64,000 nucleotides of DNA from Liolophura sinensis (Eukaryota > Mollusca > Polyplacophora > Chitonida > Chitonidae), in the NCBI RefSeq assembly GCF_032854445.1, contig NC_088300.1:43023682-43087681 (forward strand). The letters run 5' to 3'. This document shows, piece by piece, positions 50,285-63,797 of the stretch. Both the position numbers and the translations under genes were made by a program. Each line of letters starts with the position of its first letter. Within the stretch, counting starts at the first letter, position 1. The notes beneath the pieces were generated by a model. That model saw only the letters and a program-made list of their open reading frames with translations, was not told the DNA's origin and searched no databases.

Positions 50285-51770
50285 GGAGCAAGGGACTAAA
50301 GGTTTCTGCTTAACACAAGGGACCAAAGATTTCTACTTGCCACTAGGGATAAAAGGCTGTTGTTCGATACAAAGGACTAAAAGTTTCTGATTGACACACG
50401 GGACCAAAGATTTCTACTTGCCACCAGGGATAAAAGGCTATTGCTCGATACAAATGTCAAAGAGCTTCTGCTTGACACACAGGACCAAGAATTTCTACTT
50501 GGCACTAGGGATAAAAGGCTATTGCTCGATATTAATGTCAAAGAGCTTCTGCTTGACACATGGGACCAAGAATTTGCAATTGGCATTAGGGATAAAAGGC
50601 TATTGCTCTATACAAAGGTCAAAGAGCTTCTGCTTGACATACAGGACCAAAGATATCTACTTGGCACCAGGGATAAAAGGTTATTGCTCGATACAAAGGT
50701 CAAAGAGCTTCTGCTTGACACACGGGACCAAAGATATCTACTTGGCACCAGGGATAAAAGCTTATTGCTCGATACAAAGGTCAAAGAGCTTCTGCTTGAC
50801 ACACGGGACCAAAGATATCTACTTGGCACTAGGGGTAAAAGACTATTGCTCGATACAAAGGGCAAAGAGCTTCTGCTTGACACACGGGACCAAAGATATC
50901 TACTTGGCACTAGGGATAAAAGGTTATTGCTCGATACAAAGGGCAAAGAGCTTCTGCTTGACACACGGGACCAAAGATATCTACTTGGCACCAGGGATAA
51001 AAGGCTATTGCTCGATACAAAGGTCAAAGAGCTTCTGCTTGACACACGGGACCAAAGATATCTACTTGGCACTAGGGATAAAAGGCTGTTGCTCGATACA
51101 AAGGTCAAAGAGCTTCTGCTTGACACACGGGACCAAAGATTTCTACTTTGCACTAGGGATAAAAGGCTATTGCTCGATACAAAGGTCAAAGAGCTTCTGC
51201 TTGACACACGGGACCAAAGATATCTACTTGGCACCAGGGATAAAAGGCTATTGCTCGATACAAAGGTCAAAGAGCTTCTGCTTGACACACGGGACCAAAG
51301 ATATCTACTTGGCACTAGGGATAAAAGGCTGTTGCTCGATACAAAGGTCAAAGAGCTTCTGCTTGACACACGGGACCAAAGATATCTACTTGGCACTAGG
51401 GATAAAAGGCTGTTGCTCGATACAAAGGTCAAAGAGCTTCTGCTTGACACACGGGACCAAAGATATCTACTTGGCACTAGGGATAAAAGGCTGTTGCTCG
51501 ATACAAAGGTCAAAGAGCCTCTGCCTGACACACGGGACCAAAGATATCTACTTGGCACTAGGGATAAAAGGCTACTGCTTGATACAATTGACTAAAGTCT
51601 TCTGCTTGACACACGGGACCACGGATTTCTTCTTGCCACCACGGATAAAAGACTATTGCTCGATACAAAGGGCAAAGAGCTTCTGCTTGACACACGGAAT
51701 AAAAGATTTCTACTTGGCACTACTGATAAAAGGCCATTGTTTGAAACAAGTGACTAAAGCCTTTTGCTTG
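50285..51770. repeat. 81-bp minisatellite built from three 27-bp subunits
   Basis: About 18 units of 81 bases. Each unit splits into three related 27-mers, beginning GATACAAAGGTCAAAGAGCT, GACACACGGGACCAAAGATA and GGCACTAGGGATAAAAGGCT, with ends variants of TCTGCTT or TATTGCTC. Central units are nearly identical and outer units diverged. As 81 and 27 are multiples of three, several frames on both strands stay open (the longest covers 50391-51830). These repeat frames lack a splice context or recognisable domain, so I call the region non-coding. Diverged 27-mer traces continue to about 51806. Confidence 0.93.
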
Positions 51771-53536
51771 GTAGTAGAAACTATGAAGGACCAAAAGGCA
51801 TTTGCCTGGCGCAGAAGTCTTTACTCTTGAATAATGAGGCGACGGGATCGAATGTTTTCCAGTTTGTTTCCATCATGCTTCTCCCAGCTATAAACCTAAC
51901 TGTCTTCACATACGTAAAAAATATCCAGAACGACATATACAACCCATACAACTAATCAACTTGATGAGTAAATGTATTTATTCCTTTGTTTTTCTTGGGG
52001 TATATGATAGGCTACACGTTTACAATGAGAAATGGTATACCCAATATCTGAAATCGAACTGAATGGAAGTGCGACACTGATTGGATAGCATTGTCACCCA
52101 GACATTTTAAACTGGCCTTACATTGTAAATATCTGTCCAACGGTTTCATAACTAGCGAAATTTTTTCCCCGCTAAGAACCGAAAACAAAACGACTATGAA
52201 TTAGCGTCTAGGTGCAGTTATGTTATGCTAGGTTAAACGTCTGATATGTGATATAGATAAGAGCTTAATTCCGCTGAAGTTATTTTTCCCCCCATAATTC
52301 TGTATGTCATGGTGCTATGGGAAGTGAAAGTTGTTACTTTTTGAACAGAGCCCCCCACTTACAAACCCGACACTTTCAACACCAAAAAATACTTGGTGAA
52401 AATCGCCTAAGACCTTTAAACTTTGTTAATAATCGATATTGAACACTATCGTAGTTTTCAGTTTCAAAATTGCATCATGCGACAGCAGATATTATTTTGC
52501 TTCAATTATGGTAAAAGAGGAGAGAGACGCAGATCAGTGGTAACTGTATAATTACTGTAAAAAAAAACGAGTTTCAGCCCTGATATTGGACAGAGAATGT
52601 CTGGATTCCCCGCTCTCATTGTTTGGGGAGCCGTATGCTCAGTTTTACGTTCGTACAGGGCTATTTTCGTCCACCAAGTTTGCGTGAATGTGTGTCCTTG
52701 GTAAAGCAATAAAACTGACGTATACTACCGACGGATAACTTAAGTAAATCAATGAACAAAGGTAATTCAGCTCATGATTCTCTAATATTTACTTGTTCAG
52801 TGTGTGCGAATGCGTATGCGTGTGTATGCGTGTCTAATTAACGATATGATATTATATTGTCACTATTGACATAAATGTCCGGGCAGCTTGTGGATTTAAA
52901 GCCCTCTTGGGAAAATGGAATTGTCCATAGTAACGATATGTGGGTCCGTGAGACATTCCGGCTGACAAGGTTGTCTTGGGGAAAGACAATTTAAAATAAA
53001 ATAAGAGTTCAAATTTTCTTCTCGTAAGAATTATGTGTATTAATAATGTGGATTAATCTCAGCATTAACTACAACAGTAACGGTAAAACGGGACCAGTGG
53101 TGAGCGCCGCATAAAAAGTCTCCCTTCTGATACACATACACACCAGACACCTTGCCTCACACCCACCACTGTTTTCGGCGACAAATGTTTAAAATATGAT
53201 CTGTGTCTTTGTATGAGGATGTAAAGAGCAGACTTATGTCAGTACCAACTGCCTCGAGGAACTCCACGAACGTAGACAGAGGACGTATTTGATGCCTTCT
53301 TAACGTGTCTGAACCATTACCGTGTGTTTTACAGACGTATGCAGGCATCAAACCGGGTAGAGAAAGAGGGTTAAACAAAAACTCCGTCATCATCCCATAT
53401 GTATATATGACCTTGTTTTTCATTCGAAGCGCCGTCATTAACCCAGTTTAATGGCAAAATGACCCTGGACTAAAGAATGCTTTTCAAATGAACTCTCATT
53501 CGTTGGAGTTATGCGGTGTAGCAGTTTTGCTTTACG

Positions 53537-53537
<1 letters not shown>

Positions 53538-53567
<30 letters not shown>

Positions 53568-53568
53568 A
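53538..53568. repeat. Poly-C then (CA)n
   Basis: About 16 C residues are followed by seven or eight CA units. Confidence 0.95.
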
Positions 53569-55266
53569 AAGAAAAAAACCTTACAGGCAAATCACAAGAA
53601 GGATGGTGATGTTGAAAGTATAAAAAATATTAGGGCTCCAAATCGTTATCAAAGCACTGAGATGAAAACTACGACAAGAATATGATACGAATACGAATTA
53701 TATTGCAATTCCACGAACAACACTTAACCATCATAGCAAAAGTAAGACTAGAACGTATGAATACTTGAACACTTAATGCTTTATTGGGTAAAGTAATTGT
53801 GCTTTTTGATATTTTACAGTATCATAAACATTATCGGTATTTTATGCCATTGGAATACACGAAAAGATTTCATGTATAGATATGATTTAGGATTGAATGG
53901 AATTGAAAAACTATTTTTTTCTGACCGTGTACCACATAAATTCTATTGCAATACAGATCTGTGGCTATCTGTCGAACAGGAATCAGCGTCTCGGTGAACT
54001 TACAAAGTATTACATTCAACAACTTGGGCCGGCTTCATGACGCTCATTTAGCTAAGTAAGTTCTTAACTACGATGGCAACACTAAGTATTTTTAATGAAA
54101 CTGACCCCAGGACGAAAGTAGGCATGTCGTCGCTTTAGCACAAAAGCACAAGTACTCGTCATCACCCCTTTAACTGTACACGTCACCTGTTCACTGATTG
54201 ACCTCGCTCAATTCGGGTTAATGATTGGGTGAATGACATTACTGCGTTCATGCATGGTCACATCGAGTCTGTTCCTTCTCCGTTTGGAGACATGCTTGCA
54301 TAGGCATTCATTGTTTGCCTGGGTGTAGTTTGCTGTCATTAGGAAACGAACTGTACCAGACTATGCATACGGTGGTACGAACAGAACACTTTAACCAGGC
54401 ACACCGTTTGTAGCTTGGGAGCAAGTTCGGTTATATCATGAGATATTTGCTAGGTGGGTAAGAGGGTCATCAAATGAAGGAAAGAAGAGTTTGAGGGAAG
54501 AGGAGTTTGGGGTAGGGGAAGGGTACAATCATACAGTCACCAGTACGGTGCGGAGCGTTATAATTTGGGACTTTATAGTTTCATGTGCGTTACACCATAG
54601 GAAAAGAAGTGATGTCATATATACCGTAAATAATGTAACTTCGTAAGGATGAGATTTTTGGTTATCTGGTATGCCAATCTGTTGAGTGGACCAAGTAGAT
54701 TAAGTACATAAAGGTGAAAAACACGTTAGAAAGTTAGAAATTGAATGTGTGGCATTTGGGAAAGACAATATAAAATAGCCATGTTGTAATCAGTGATTCT
54801 AGATGTTTGTATTGTCCTTTAATTACTGGCGCTATTGTTGCCCGCGAGTGTTTTATTTTGTGTATTGACCATTTTCTCTGACAGGAGACGTTATGCACCA
54901 CTTATCACCGCTGGTTTTAATTAAGTTCAAACCATACCTTTGAGACTTAAATTCCGTGTTTTCTGATATGTACTAGCCAAATGAAACAGTAGTAGTAGAG
55001 AGATAGCTTAAATTATTGGAGCCTACCACACAACAAAATAGCCTATTCCGTTCCTAAAAACAGAACAGACATGGCCCTTTCCCGCCTCATAGGCTCTGGA
55101 ACTCTTCATGTTACCCTACAGCCTACTAGACATAGAATCAACGTGTTTAAGCGTTCCTAATGTCACATATCTAAAAATATGTATTCCACCATAACTCTGT
55201 GAAACGTTCACAATAATCCTCATAAAAAGCCAATTTACACAATACACATGACGCAATTATGTGCTA

Positions 55267-55330
55267 AGAATGAATGAATGATTATGGCTTAAGGCCACAT
55301 CAGCAAAAGTTCAGCCATACTGTGGAGATA
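55267..55330 (+). repeat. Dispersed repeat family D, copy 3
   Basis: TGAATGAATGATTATGGCTT, GGCCACATCAGCAAAAGTTC and AGCCATACTGTGGAGATA match the copies at 41319 and 45695. Confidence 0.7.
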
Positions 55331-57185
55331 TGTACTAAGAAATAGCAAGGACAAGCGTGCAATATCTTTCTATTTCTGACGTATAAATTATGAGGGAGAA
55401 AAGTCTCGTGTGCATCTCGGGCACTACATTTGACGTTTCTGGAAAATGTCACTGTACTTGGAACAATTTGTTAACATCGAAAGTAATTAACTGGACATTA
55501 ATTTTGACAAAAAAGTTCAAAATGTTCTACTAGGGATACTGAAGGCTTGTATTGGGTCTTAATCTGTGTCGATAGGTGGAGAATTTGAGAAAGTTCTGTA
55601 TTTTCTACCCAATGTTATTGCTTTACAAGAATATAAGATAGAATTTTAAAGGATTTGATAATTTTTGAGCCTTGATTCTGTATGCTGTGTATATCACATG
55701 TGCTTTGAGGGTCATTTTAATAGGTTGGCTACTCTCCTGTGTACAATAGGCAGAAAGACAGAGTGAAGTCTTAATCATTATTTCACTTGTCATCGGGTCC
55801 GATCTAAACTGATTGCTTCGAAGACCGTGCTTTTCTCCTAGACTTCTCGTCGACATGAATAGTCACAATTTACTTAGATTGCATAAAGGTCTGGAATTTG
55901 GTGTTTTCTTACGTGCATCATTACTGTATATATTTGAAGAAAAAAAACCACCTAAAAATCGAGATTATTTCTGATGCCAGTGCATATCCGAAGAACTGTC
56001 CTTCGAAGCTGGACAATACGCAAAATAAAGTCGAACAGTAGCATCATTAGCGAAGTAAGTTATCGGCATTCGCTGCAGGTGTTTGATCTGGTACGCGGTA
56101 ACGACAGACCTCGGGATAAAGCTCTCGGTCTGTTATTTAACCGCTTACCAGGTGCATAACCGCGAGCAAACACTTCAAGTTCAGGTGATAACCCTTACTT
56201 ATCTTCAAGATTCCACCTGTTTTCTTGTTTTTTGTGGCGTTGGTTGTTATTATTGGTCGACAGTACTCTCTCTTGTAGCTTTACATGAAATATGCTCCAG
56301 AATAGCTTACAGCATTGGAACATAAATCATGACGACTTTGGGTGCCATCTTTCATTGAAGCCATATTTTGTTACCAAAGCTATCTAGTTCTATATAAGTT
56401 TAAATCGTTTGCAACAAGGCTCTGTCGATGAACCATTTCTCAAGCAACATGTTAACACAGGAGTATTCGCTCTGTATTTTGTGAGGCAATTTACCTCGAG
56501 ACACATTGGCTTATAAGGCGTCTACAGGCCAGCGTCTTGTAAAATTCAAGTGTTTGTTACGCCCTTCTCTCTCAACACCGACAAAGTGTCGACCTACCAA
56601 AATATCAGTGGCGTATCTCTTTCACAAGCACGGGCCGTTTCTACAACTTCCCTATGTTTGTTTCGTCGTCCGATTTCAAAATAAAACTGGTTTTTTTATA
56701 AAACAGTTAAGCGCCATTCAAAAAAATCTTTTTTACCAATAAGTCATTGCATAAGGTGTGGCTACCGAGGGACAATGAAACCATGCTATAATAATAAACT
56801 GAAGAGGAAAAGAAACTGTACGCCTGCGTGTTTAAATCCATTATTCAAATATAACTCCGAGCAATTGCGCAAGTGCATGAAAATCGAAATTATAAACATA
56901 TTTATCTTGAAAAATGCCGGAGTGTTTAGGAGAATATAATCATGCCAATCAAAACGAAGTATAAGGAAAATGTTATTGAACTTATTATGTATTATTTCTT
57001 TGCTTGTCAACATAGGTCTAGTAAAAACATGTCTACTATTATAAACAGCTTCATTAAAAACTCCTTAGGCCAGATGATATCCCAATCCTGACTTTTTATA
57101 AGCTAGACGAGGTAATACCAATGTATTATGGTCCACGTACCGCCACCATTACCCCTCCCCCGTTCCCAAGACATAAACCTAATCT

Positions 57186-57204
57186 TTTGCGTTGATGGGA
57201 ATAT

Positions 57205-57251
<47 letters not shown>

Positions 57252-57360
57252 TGCGCTTATGCATTTGTTTATTTATTTTATATACCATTTACGCCTCCTC
57301 CAGGAAGGAAATCACGATCCTCCGCAGGTTCCTGTATCACCAGAGAGGAAGCCAGTATGG
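57186..57360 (-). mobile_element. SINE family A remnant with (ATTT)n
   Basis: About 50 bases of (ATTT)n at 57203-57252 are followed after a gap by CACGATCCTCCGCAGGTTCC and AGAGGAAGCCAGTATGG, pieces of the family A core in reverse. Confidence 0.55.
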
Positions 57361-58419
57361 TAATGGACATAGCTATGCAACAACACATGTTGTGTGTGAT
57401 CCTCCATTTAATATTTCAAAGTATGGCTTTATTTATCTTGAATTAGATCGATTCTACAAAAACTTTCAAGCTAGATATAAGAATTGTTATTAAATGATAC
57501 TTGAACTGAAACTTGAGATGGCTTTGCCTTTGTCATTGGCTAAACGCAAGCAGTTTCAACATGGATGTGCGTTTACCCATCGAACATGGCGTGTTTTAGG
57601 CTTAATAAATTGATTAAGAAAAATATTTTTTTACAAAATTATCGTTTTGTGCCTAAGAATATGGCAATCTGTTCACTGAAGTCACGCAATAGAACTTCAT
57701 TAAAGGAGCGAACGACAGCTTCTTAATCTCCCTGGCCAGAACAGTCACTTATAAGGAGTTTGATTACAGAACAGCCGGCATAAGGCATGGGTTATGTTCT
57801 ATAGCATTTCCATAGCGAGCGGAAATTAAGCTGTATTCTGGCACATCGGACGTCAAGAGGAAAGCTTGTCTGTGATAAGGCGACTGATGACAGCTCCGAG
57901 TCTAAAGCTGCCCCTCCTTACCACAGCTGAACGTACGACCACGGCTAAACAGAGTTCACGAAGGGTGATGAAGAAAGCGTTCATAAACGATTCTTATCTT
58001 CTTGTCGTTGAAACCATTCTGCGCCAGGCACTTAGTAACCGGGTCGTTGTTTTCAAAAACATTTATAGGAATTATCATTAATAAAAGATAAAAAGTATTA
58101 AATAATAGTAATGTTATAGGATATGATAATCCAACTGACTGGTAAAGCCTTCTGACGTACAAGGTCTATGAGTGGCTGTTTGATTCCGGTGCAGCGGCTT
58201 CTCAGGAGTCCATTATCTGTAGCTGCCGAGCACCCGCTTCCCTTTTAGAACCCAAAGATTATCCGGGGATTAAGCGGGACCCCGGAAAATAATATCGGTA
58301 GGATTAGATATATGGAGAGATAACGGAATGCAATTAGTGAATTCAACTAACTCACGTGGAAATCAATGCTGTTAGAATGTTTGTAGCTATGACAACCAGC
58401 TGTGACATAAGAAAGCGAC

Positions 58420-59946
58420 CAGCTAGCCGTGTGAGAGTGTGACAGCCTGACTATGTGAGAGTGTGACAACCTGACTATGTGGGAGTGTGGCTATTTTACT
58501 ATGTGAGAGTGTGACATCCTGGCTATGTGAGAGTGTGGCCATCTGATTATGTGAGAGTGTGGCCATCTGACTATGTGAGAGTGTGACAACCTGACTATGT
58601 TGAAGTGTGGCCACCTGACTATGTGAGAGGGTGGCCATCTGACAGTGTGACACCTGACTGTGAGAGTGTGACAACCGGGCTATGTGAGGGTGTGACCACC
58701 TGGATATATGAAGTGGTGGCCATCTGAGTGACAGCCTGACTATGTGAGAGTGTGACAACCTATGTGAGAGTGTGACCATTTTATTATGTGGGAGTGTGAC
58801 CACCTGCCTATGTGAGAGTGTTGCCATCTGACTGTGACAGTGTTGCCCTCTGAGAGTGTGACAGCCTGACTATGTGAGAATGTGGCTATCTTACTATGTG
58901 AGAGTGTGACCACCTGGCCACGTGAGGGAGTGGCCATTTGACTCTGTGAGAGTGTGGCAGCCTGACTATGTGAGAGTGTGACAACCGGATTATGTGGGAG
59001 TATGACCGTCTTACTATGTGAGATTGTCACCATATTACTGTGTGAGAGTGTGACCATCTGACTAAGTGAGAGTGTGACCATCTTACTATGTGAGAGTGTG
59101 ACCGTCTTACTATGTGAGTGTGTGACCATCTGACTATGTGGGAGTATGACCGTCTTATTATGTGAGAGTGTCACCATATTACTGTGTGAGAGTGTGACCA
59201 TCTGACTAAGTGAGAGTGTGACCATCTGACTATGTGAGAGTGTGACCATCTTACTGTGTGAGAGTGTGACAATCTGACTATGTGAGAGTGTGACCGTCTG
59301 ACTATGTGAGAGTGTGACTGTCTTACTATGTGATAGTGTGACCATCTGACTATGTGAGAGTGTGACCGTCTTACTATGTGGGAGTGTGACCATCTAACTA
59401 TGTGAGAGTGTGACCGTCTTACTATGTGAGAGTGTGACCATCTGACTAAGTGAGAGTGTGACCGTCTTGCTGTGTGAGAGTGTGACCATCTGACTATGTG
59501 AGAGTGTGACCGTCTTACTATGTGAGAGTGTGACCATCTGACTATGTGAGAGTGTGACCGTCTTACTATGTGAGAGTGTGACCATCTGACTATGTGAGAG
59601 TGTGACCGTCTTACTATGTGAGAGTGTGACCATCTGACTGTGAGAGTGTGACCATCTGACTATGTGAGAGTGTGACCATCTGACTATGTGAGAGTGTGAC
59701 CGTCTTACTATGTGGGAGTGTGACCATCTAACTATGTGAGAGTGTGACCGTCTTACTATGTGAGAGTGTGACCATCTGACTAAGTGAGAGTGTGACCGTC
59801 TTACTATGTGAGAGTGTGACCATCTGACTATGTGAGAGTGTGACCGTCTTACTATGGGACAGTGTGACATCTGACTATGTGAGAGTGTGACCGTCTTACT
59901 ATGTGAGAGTGTGACCATCTGACTATGTGAGAGTGTGACCGTCTGA
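58420..59946. repeat. 24-bp minisatellite with 48-bp higher-order pattern
   Basis: About 63 units of GTGAGAGTGTGACCATCTGA plus CTAT. From about 59340 to 59946 two variants alternate (CCATCTGA, CCGTCTTA), making a 48-bp higher-order unit. The left third (58420-58900) is more degraded. Minus-strand frames encoding VTLSHS repeats are open only because 24 is a multiple of three. Confidence 0.94.
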
Positions 59947-59949
59947 TGA

Positions 59950-61295
59950 TAGTGACTGAAGCCACTCATGACAATCTGTGTTATGTTATTATGTCTGTGT
60001 TTGGACCATATTTTTCTGAGCTGTTTACCTTGCTTGCCAATAAACAGTCGACCACAAAGGTGTGAGCTGTTTGATGTCATCAGGTAACGAGGTGTTCTAC
60101 CAGAATATACCAGAATGTGTAGCTTCTGATCAAACAGACGAAAAACTGTGTAGCTACTTAGATGAGTAAACGACAGATGTACCCCATCTCCTCGAGACAA
60201 CTGATTTAATCTTTAACTAGATTGCACTTGGTTGTGATGAGCTATTTTTTCCATCTCAAAGCACCTCCTCGCAACCTCACTACAGTGGATGCTTGCTGGA
60301 CAGGGTGACACACTAGATATAATATCATTAGGAAATTGGTCAGCGGCGCTGAAAACGGAGAGATTCTTTCGTAATTAAGGGCACATTTTTCTCTCAACCT
60401 CCTCGCCGCCAGAGTACGCCCAAGGCTGTGGATATCACTTCCTTGGTGTGTCTGATGTTACTGACAGACAGGGGAAGTGCCCACTTCTGACCTAGAGCTC
60501 CCTGGGTGTCCATCCACCGGGTTACGCTCAAAATGGTAATGTCAGAATGGCCGTCTTGTCAAGGATGGCAAGATTTCTTGACCATGTAACCAAGACAGTG
60601 TTTGATTTCAGATTATACGCGCCAGTAGAAGGTGTTCAGTTCTGAAAGGAATCGTTCAAAAGATACAGTCAAAGTTTAGACTTCCGGTCAGACAAATACA
60701 TGACATAAAGCCTAAAGGGTAATTACGTTACCGTTCCATAAATAATGTCAAGACAATTCTTTTCACACAAACCACTCAGAAATAAGTTATCATATATTCA
60801 CAAGCCTGCGACAAAATTTTCTATTGGCAATTATATTTTTCCCCTCATTGTCAAATTAAGGTTTGCAAATGGCGAACATCTGTTTTCGATTGTTTGATAG
60901 CTATCCGTTGTATTTGCCAGTAGTGTACGTATGTTCCCCAGTTCCATGTTTGAGCGTTACCCTTATGCCCATCGTACATAAATACTCATGTGAATAAATG
61001 CCTCCCTTTATGTTATAGCCCTCTGATTTGTCACCCAAATGCCCTTGAATTGTCGTTATTTAACCAACACAGTCTGATGCTATGGTCCAACCATTGTCAC
61101 GTTTTAGTGTGTCACGGTGAAACCATTGTTGTCAGGCACGTACACAGCTCTGTATGTACCTTTTACTGTAAAGCCCTTCTTATACGGAGAGATTTTGTAT
61201 TGTACGTGGATATTTTATCGGCCACTTCCAATTTGTCAAATTCTTGGTGTAATCTATGTGCTTCTCAACAGCTGGATGTGACCATCCGTAAACAC
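59950..61295. other. Intergenic between two arrays
   Basis: Unique DNA. The minus-strand frame starting at 60200 runs into the 24-bp array and shows no domain. Confidence 0.5.
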
Positions 61296-61299
61296 ATCT

Positions 61300-61770
61300 A
61301 CAGTACCTCAATGTTTCTTGGTGTTTCTCCGTGCAACCCCTTTCGCACCTAGTAGTTTCATTTTCATACTTAGGTGTTTCCTTGTGCAGCCTTTGCCATG
61401 CTTAGTGTAGGGCCATTCCCAATAATAGGTGTGTTAGAGTTTCGCCGTACATAAATGTTTCATTGTACAGTCCTTGTTATACCTAGGTGATTCATTGTAC
61501 AACCCGTGTCATACCTACATCTATGTGTTTCACCGTATAGCCCTTGTCATACCTAGGTGTTTCATAGTACAACACTTGTCATACCTACATCTAGGTGTTG
61601 CATTGTACAACACTTGTCATACCTACATCTAGGTGTTGCATAGTACAACACTTGTCATACCTACATCTAGGTGTTGCATAGTACAACATTTGTCATACCT
61701 ACATCTAGGTGTTGCATTGTACAGCCCTTCTCATACATTGGTGTTTCATTGTACAACCCTTGTCATACGT
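61300..61770. repeat. 32/38-bp tandem repeat array
   Basis: The units are variants of CATACCTAGGTGTTTCATAG plus TACAACACTTGT (32 bp). A 38-bp form carries six extra bases (CATACCTACATCTAGGTG). The last four units are nearly identical 38-mers; left units are decayed. Confidence 0.88.
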
Positions 61771-61774
61771 TTTG

Positions 61775-63795
61775 AATGTGCATTAACTCCCATTTGTTCT
61801 TTGTTTCCGTTTCACCAACCTCTGGCGATTTACAACGCAATCGAAGATTACAACAAAGATTCCAATGCCATAACACGTTCTAGCGGCATTAAAGGTACAT
61901 GTTAAATATCACTGCCAACATCTCGACTTGGTGGGTCAACATTACAAGCGTAGGAGGACATGGCAGGCCAGTGATTCCTTAACTCTGCAAACCGAGATAT
62001 CGGGCGGAAGAGACTGTAAACACTTTGTAAACAAACAAATCCAACGCTTTGGCCTGGTGATGCACATGATACATAAAGGGCAAGTAGTTTTCTGTCAAAC
62101 ATTAACAGCCTAATGGTGAGTTTTGTTCAAAATGGCTCGGTACGAACGTGATTATGTTTAGACTAGAGTAGAGTCTAGCTGGCCATGTTCCGAGCTCAGC
62201 TCCCACATTAACGGCTTGAAATCTTTACATTCACTAATCTGGAACTCGTTTGGAAAGTCTTCAATCTTTCAAAGCAGTACGCCTCAAAAACCCGTAGTCT
62301 TAACGTAATTCAGAATTCATGTTACTTCATTATGCATCACGTGACTCCGTTGATACAGGGTATACTCAGCTGTTCTTTCCAAAATTAAGATCATCTTCTA
62401 TCTTCACAACAGCTGCTTACAGTTCCTATTCATTATTAAAAACAAAATCTGAAGTTAAGACGCCCAAAAAGTTTTTAATCGCCCTTTAAATGGTGTAGAC
62501 TCGTTGACTTCAATCCAAGCGTTCCACAGACGACTCTAATGGAAAATGGCAGTTGGCCAAGTTTGTCTTGCTGTCAAAAGAATAACTATGTGATATGAAG
62601 TCAGAAATACTGTAGGATTAAAGGAAGCATGCTGGTGTAGTGTACAGCGTTGACATGTTGAAGCGTTCGCGCGAGGACCAAGATCCAAGTTAATGAATGG
62701 CAGATTACAGAAAATAGCTAAATTAGGAAGAATGACGCAGATCTCAAATCTAAGATGAAGGCCACGAAGTCATACACAATCTGCTGTTCTAACACCTCGG
62801 AGTAGTTCACGTCACACAATTTACACACCTGCTCAAAGCCGCTTGTGCAACTAGATTGTATAAGGTGAACAAGCAAAGTAGATCAGGTCTGGCTCAGTGT
62901 AGGCCAACGGTGAAGTTGGCCAGATTAGGAACTTTGTCGACTCACCCTCAAACAGGCTGCAATAAACCCTATTCTTACACAATACAAGTCCTCCAGTATA
63001 CGCCATTCTACTGGTAATGTGTGTTTACATGAATACTGTATACTCCAGTCACGTGTGCAGGCCGTGTGCAAATTTACTAACTAAATCTTCTGTTGTTATA
63101 CTGTGACTTTGGACAACTGCATTGGCTTCTGAGTTTGGCTAAATTTTAAACATAAAGTATGACTTGATACCTGTATTAATTAATACATTTTCTATCAATT
63201 GGGCCCTGTTTTATCACAAAACGTTACCAGCCAACTTCGTCCCATATATAAACTTTGCGTCGGTGACTTGCCAAAGTTTCCTCCACTTGGAAAATGACCG
63301 TTAAACAAAAACCCATCAGTCCAAAACCATTGTGAAGCAATTTTTCGTTTTTGTATTCCTCTCGTTTTAAGGCCTTATTACTCTAGAAGACATCCATTTC
63401 GAAAAATGTACAAAATGGATTAAAAAATATTTGTAGCCCTGATGTTAAAGACATCCTGGCTATTAAAAAACGCATACAGGAAATTTTACATGATAAATCT
63501 GCTTTAGATGAAAGGGAGATTTCATTTTCGGTCAAATTACACAACACCAGGTCATAAGCGGACGTTCATCTCAACATTATTTGTCACCAAGATGTGCTAC
63601 ATATACAAGGGGGAGAGAATACTAACAGTCGTATAAAAATCTACTTTGTCTGGTCCGTCGAAAATTTATTTTGAAACTGGGCAATCGAAGTGCAGTCCAG
63701 AAGATTTTAGATCATGATCGGCTAAAACTAACAAATTTAATCCTTTCTGAACCAATTCAAACGTGGGAAAGACTACAAGTTTTACATGTCAGGCT
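61775..63795. other. Intergenic, possible retroelement traces near its right end
   Basis: Open stretches near 63435-63555 (ILAIKKRIQEILHDKSALDE) and 63660-63800 have a LINE-like flavour, but no diagnostic motif is present. Confidence 0.4.
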
Positions 63796-63797
63796 GC

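Larger units (their letters stand above)
51810..58415. other. Intergenic, mostly unique AT-rich DNA
   Basis: Contains a C/CA tract, one copy of repeat D and a SINE A remnant. The minus frame 53157-53438 (93 codons) is not recognisable. Confidence 0.5.

Noticed and set aside
50285-51770. CRISPR array
   Set aside because: There are no unique spacers; units are contiguous and the DNA is eukaryotic.
50391-51830. 479-codon open frame as a repetitive protein gene
   Set aside because: Frames on both strands are open over the same DNA because the repeat unit is 81 bases. There is no unique domain, splice context or promoter; best read as a minisatellite.
58420-59946. Telomere or centromere repeat
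   Set aside because: The unit is not a telomere motif, and one 1.5-kb array is too small to claim a centromeric satellite.
58423-60200. Minus-strand frames of 134, 217 and 268 codons with VTLSHS repeats
   Set aside because: The 24-bp unit keeps frames open and they shift between segments. The 87-residue unique start of the longest one shows no known domain.
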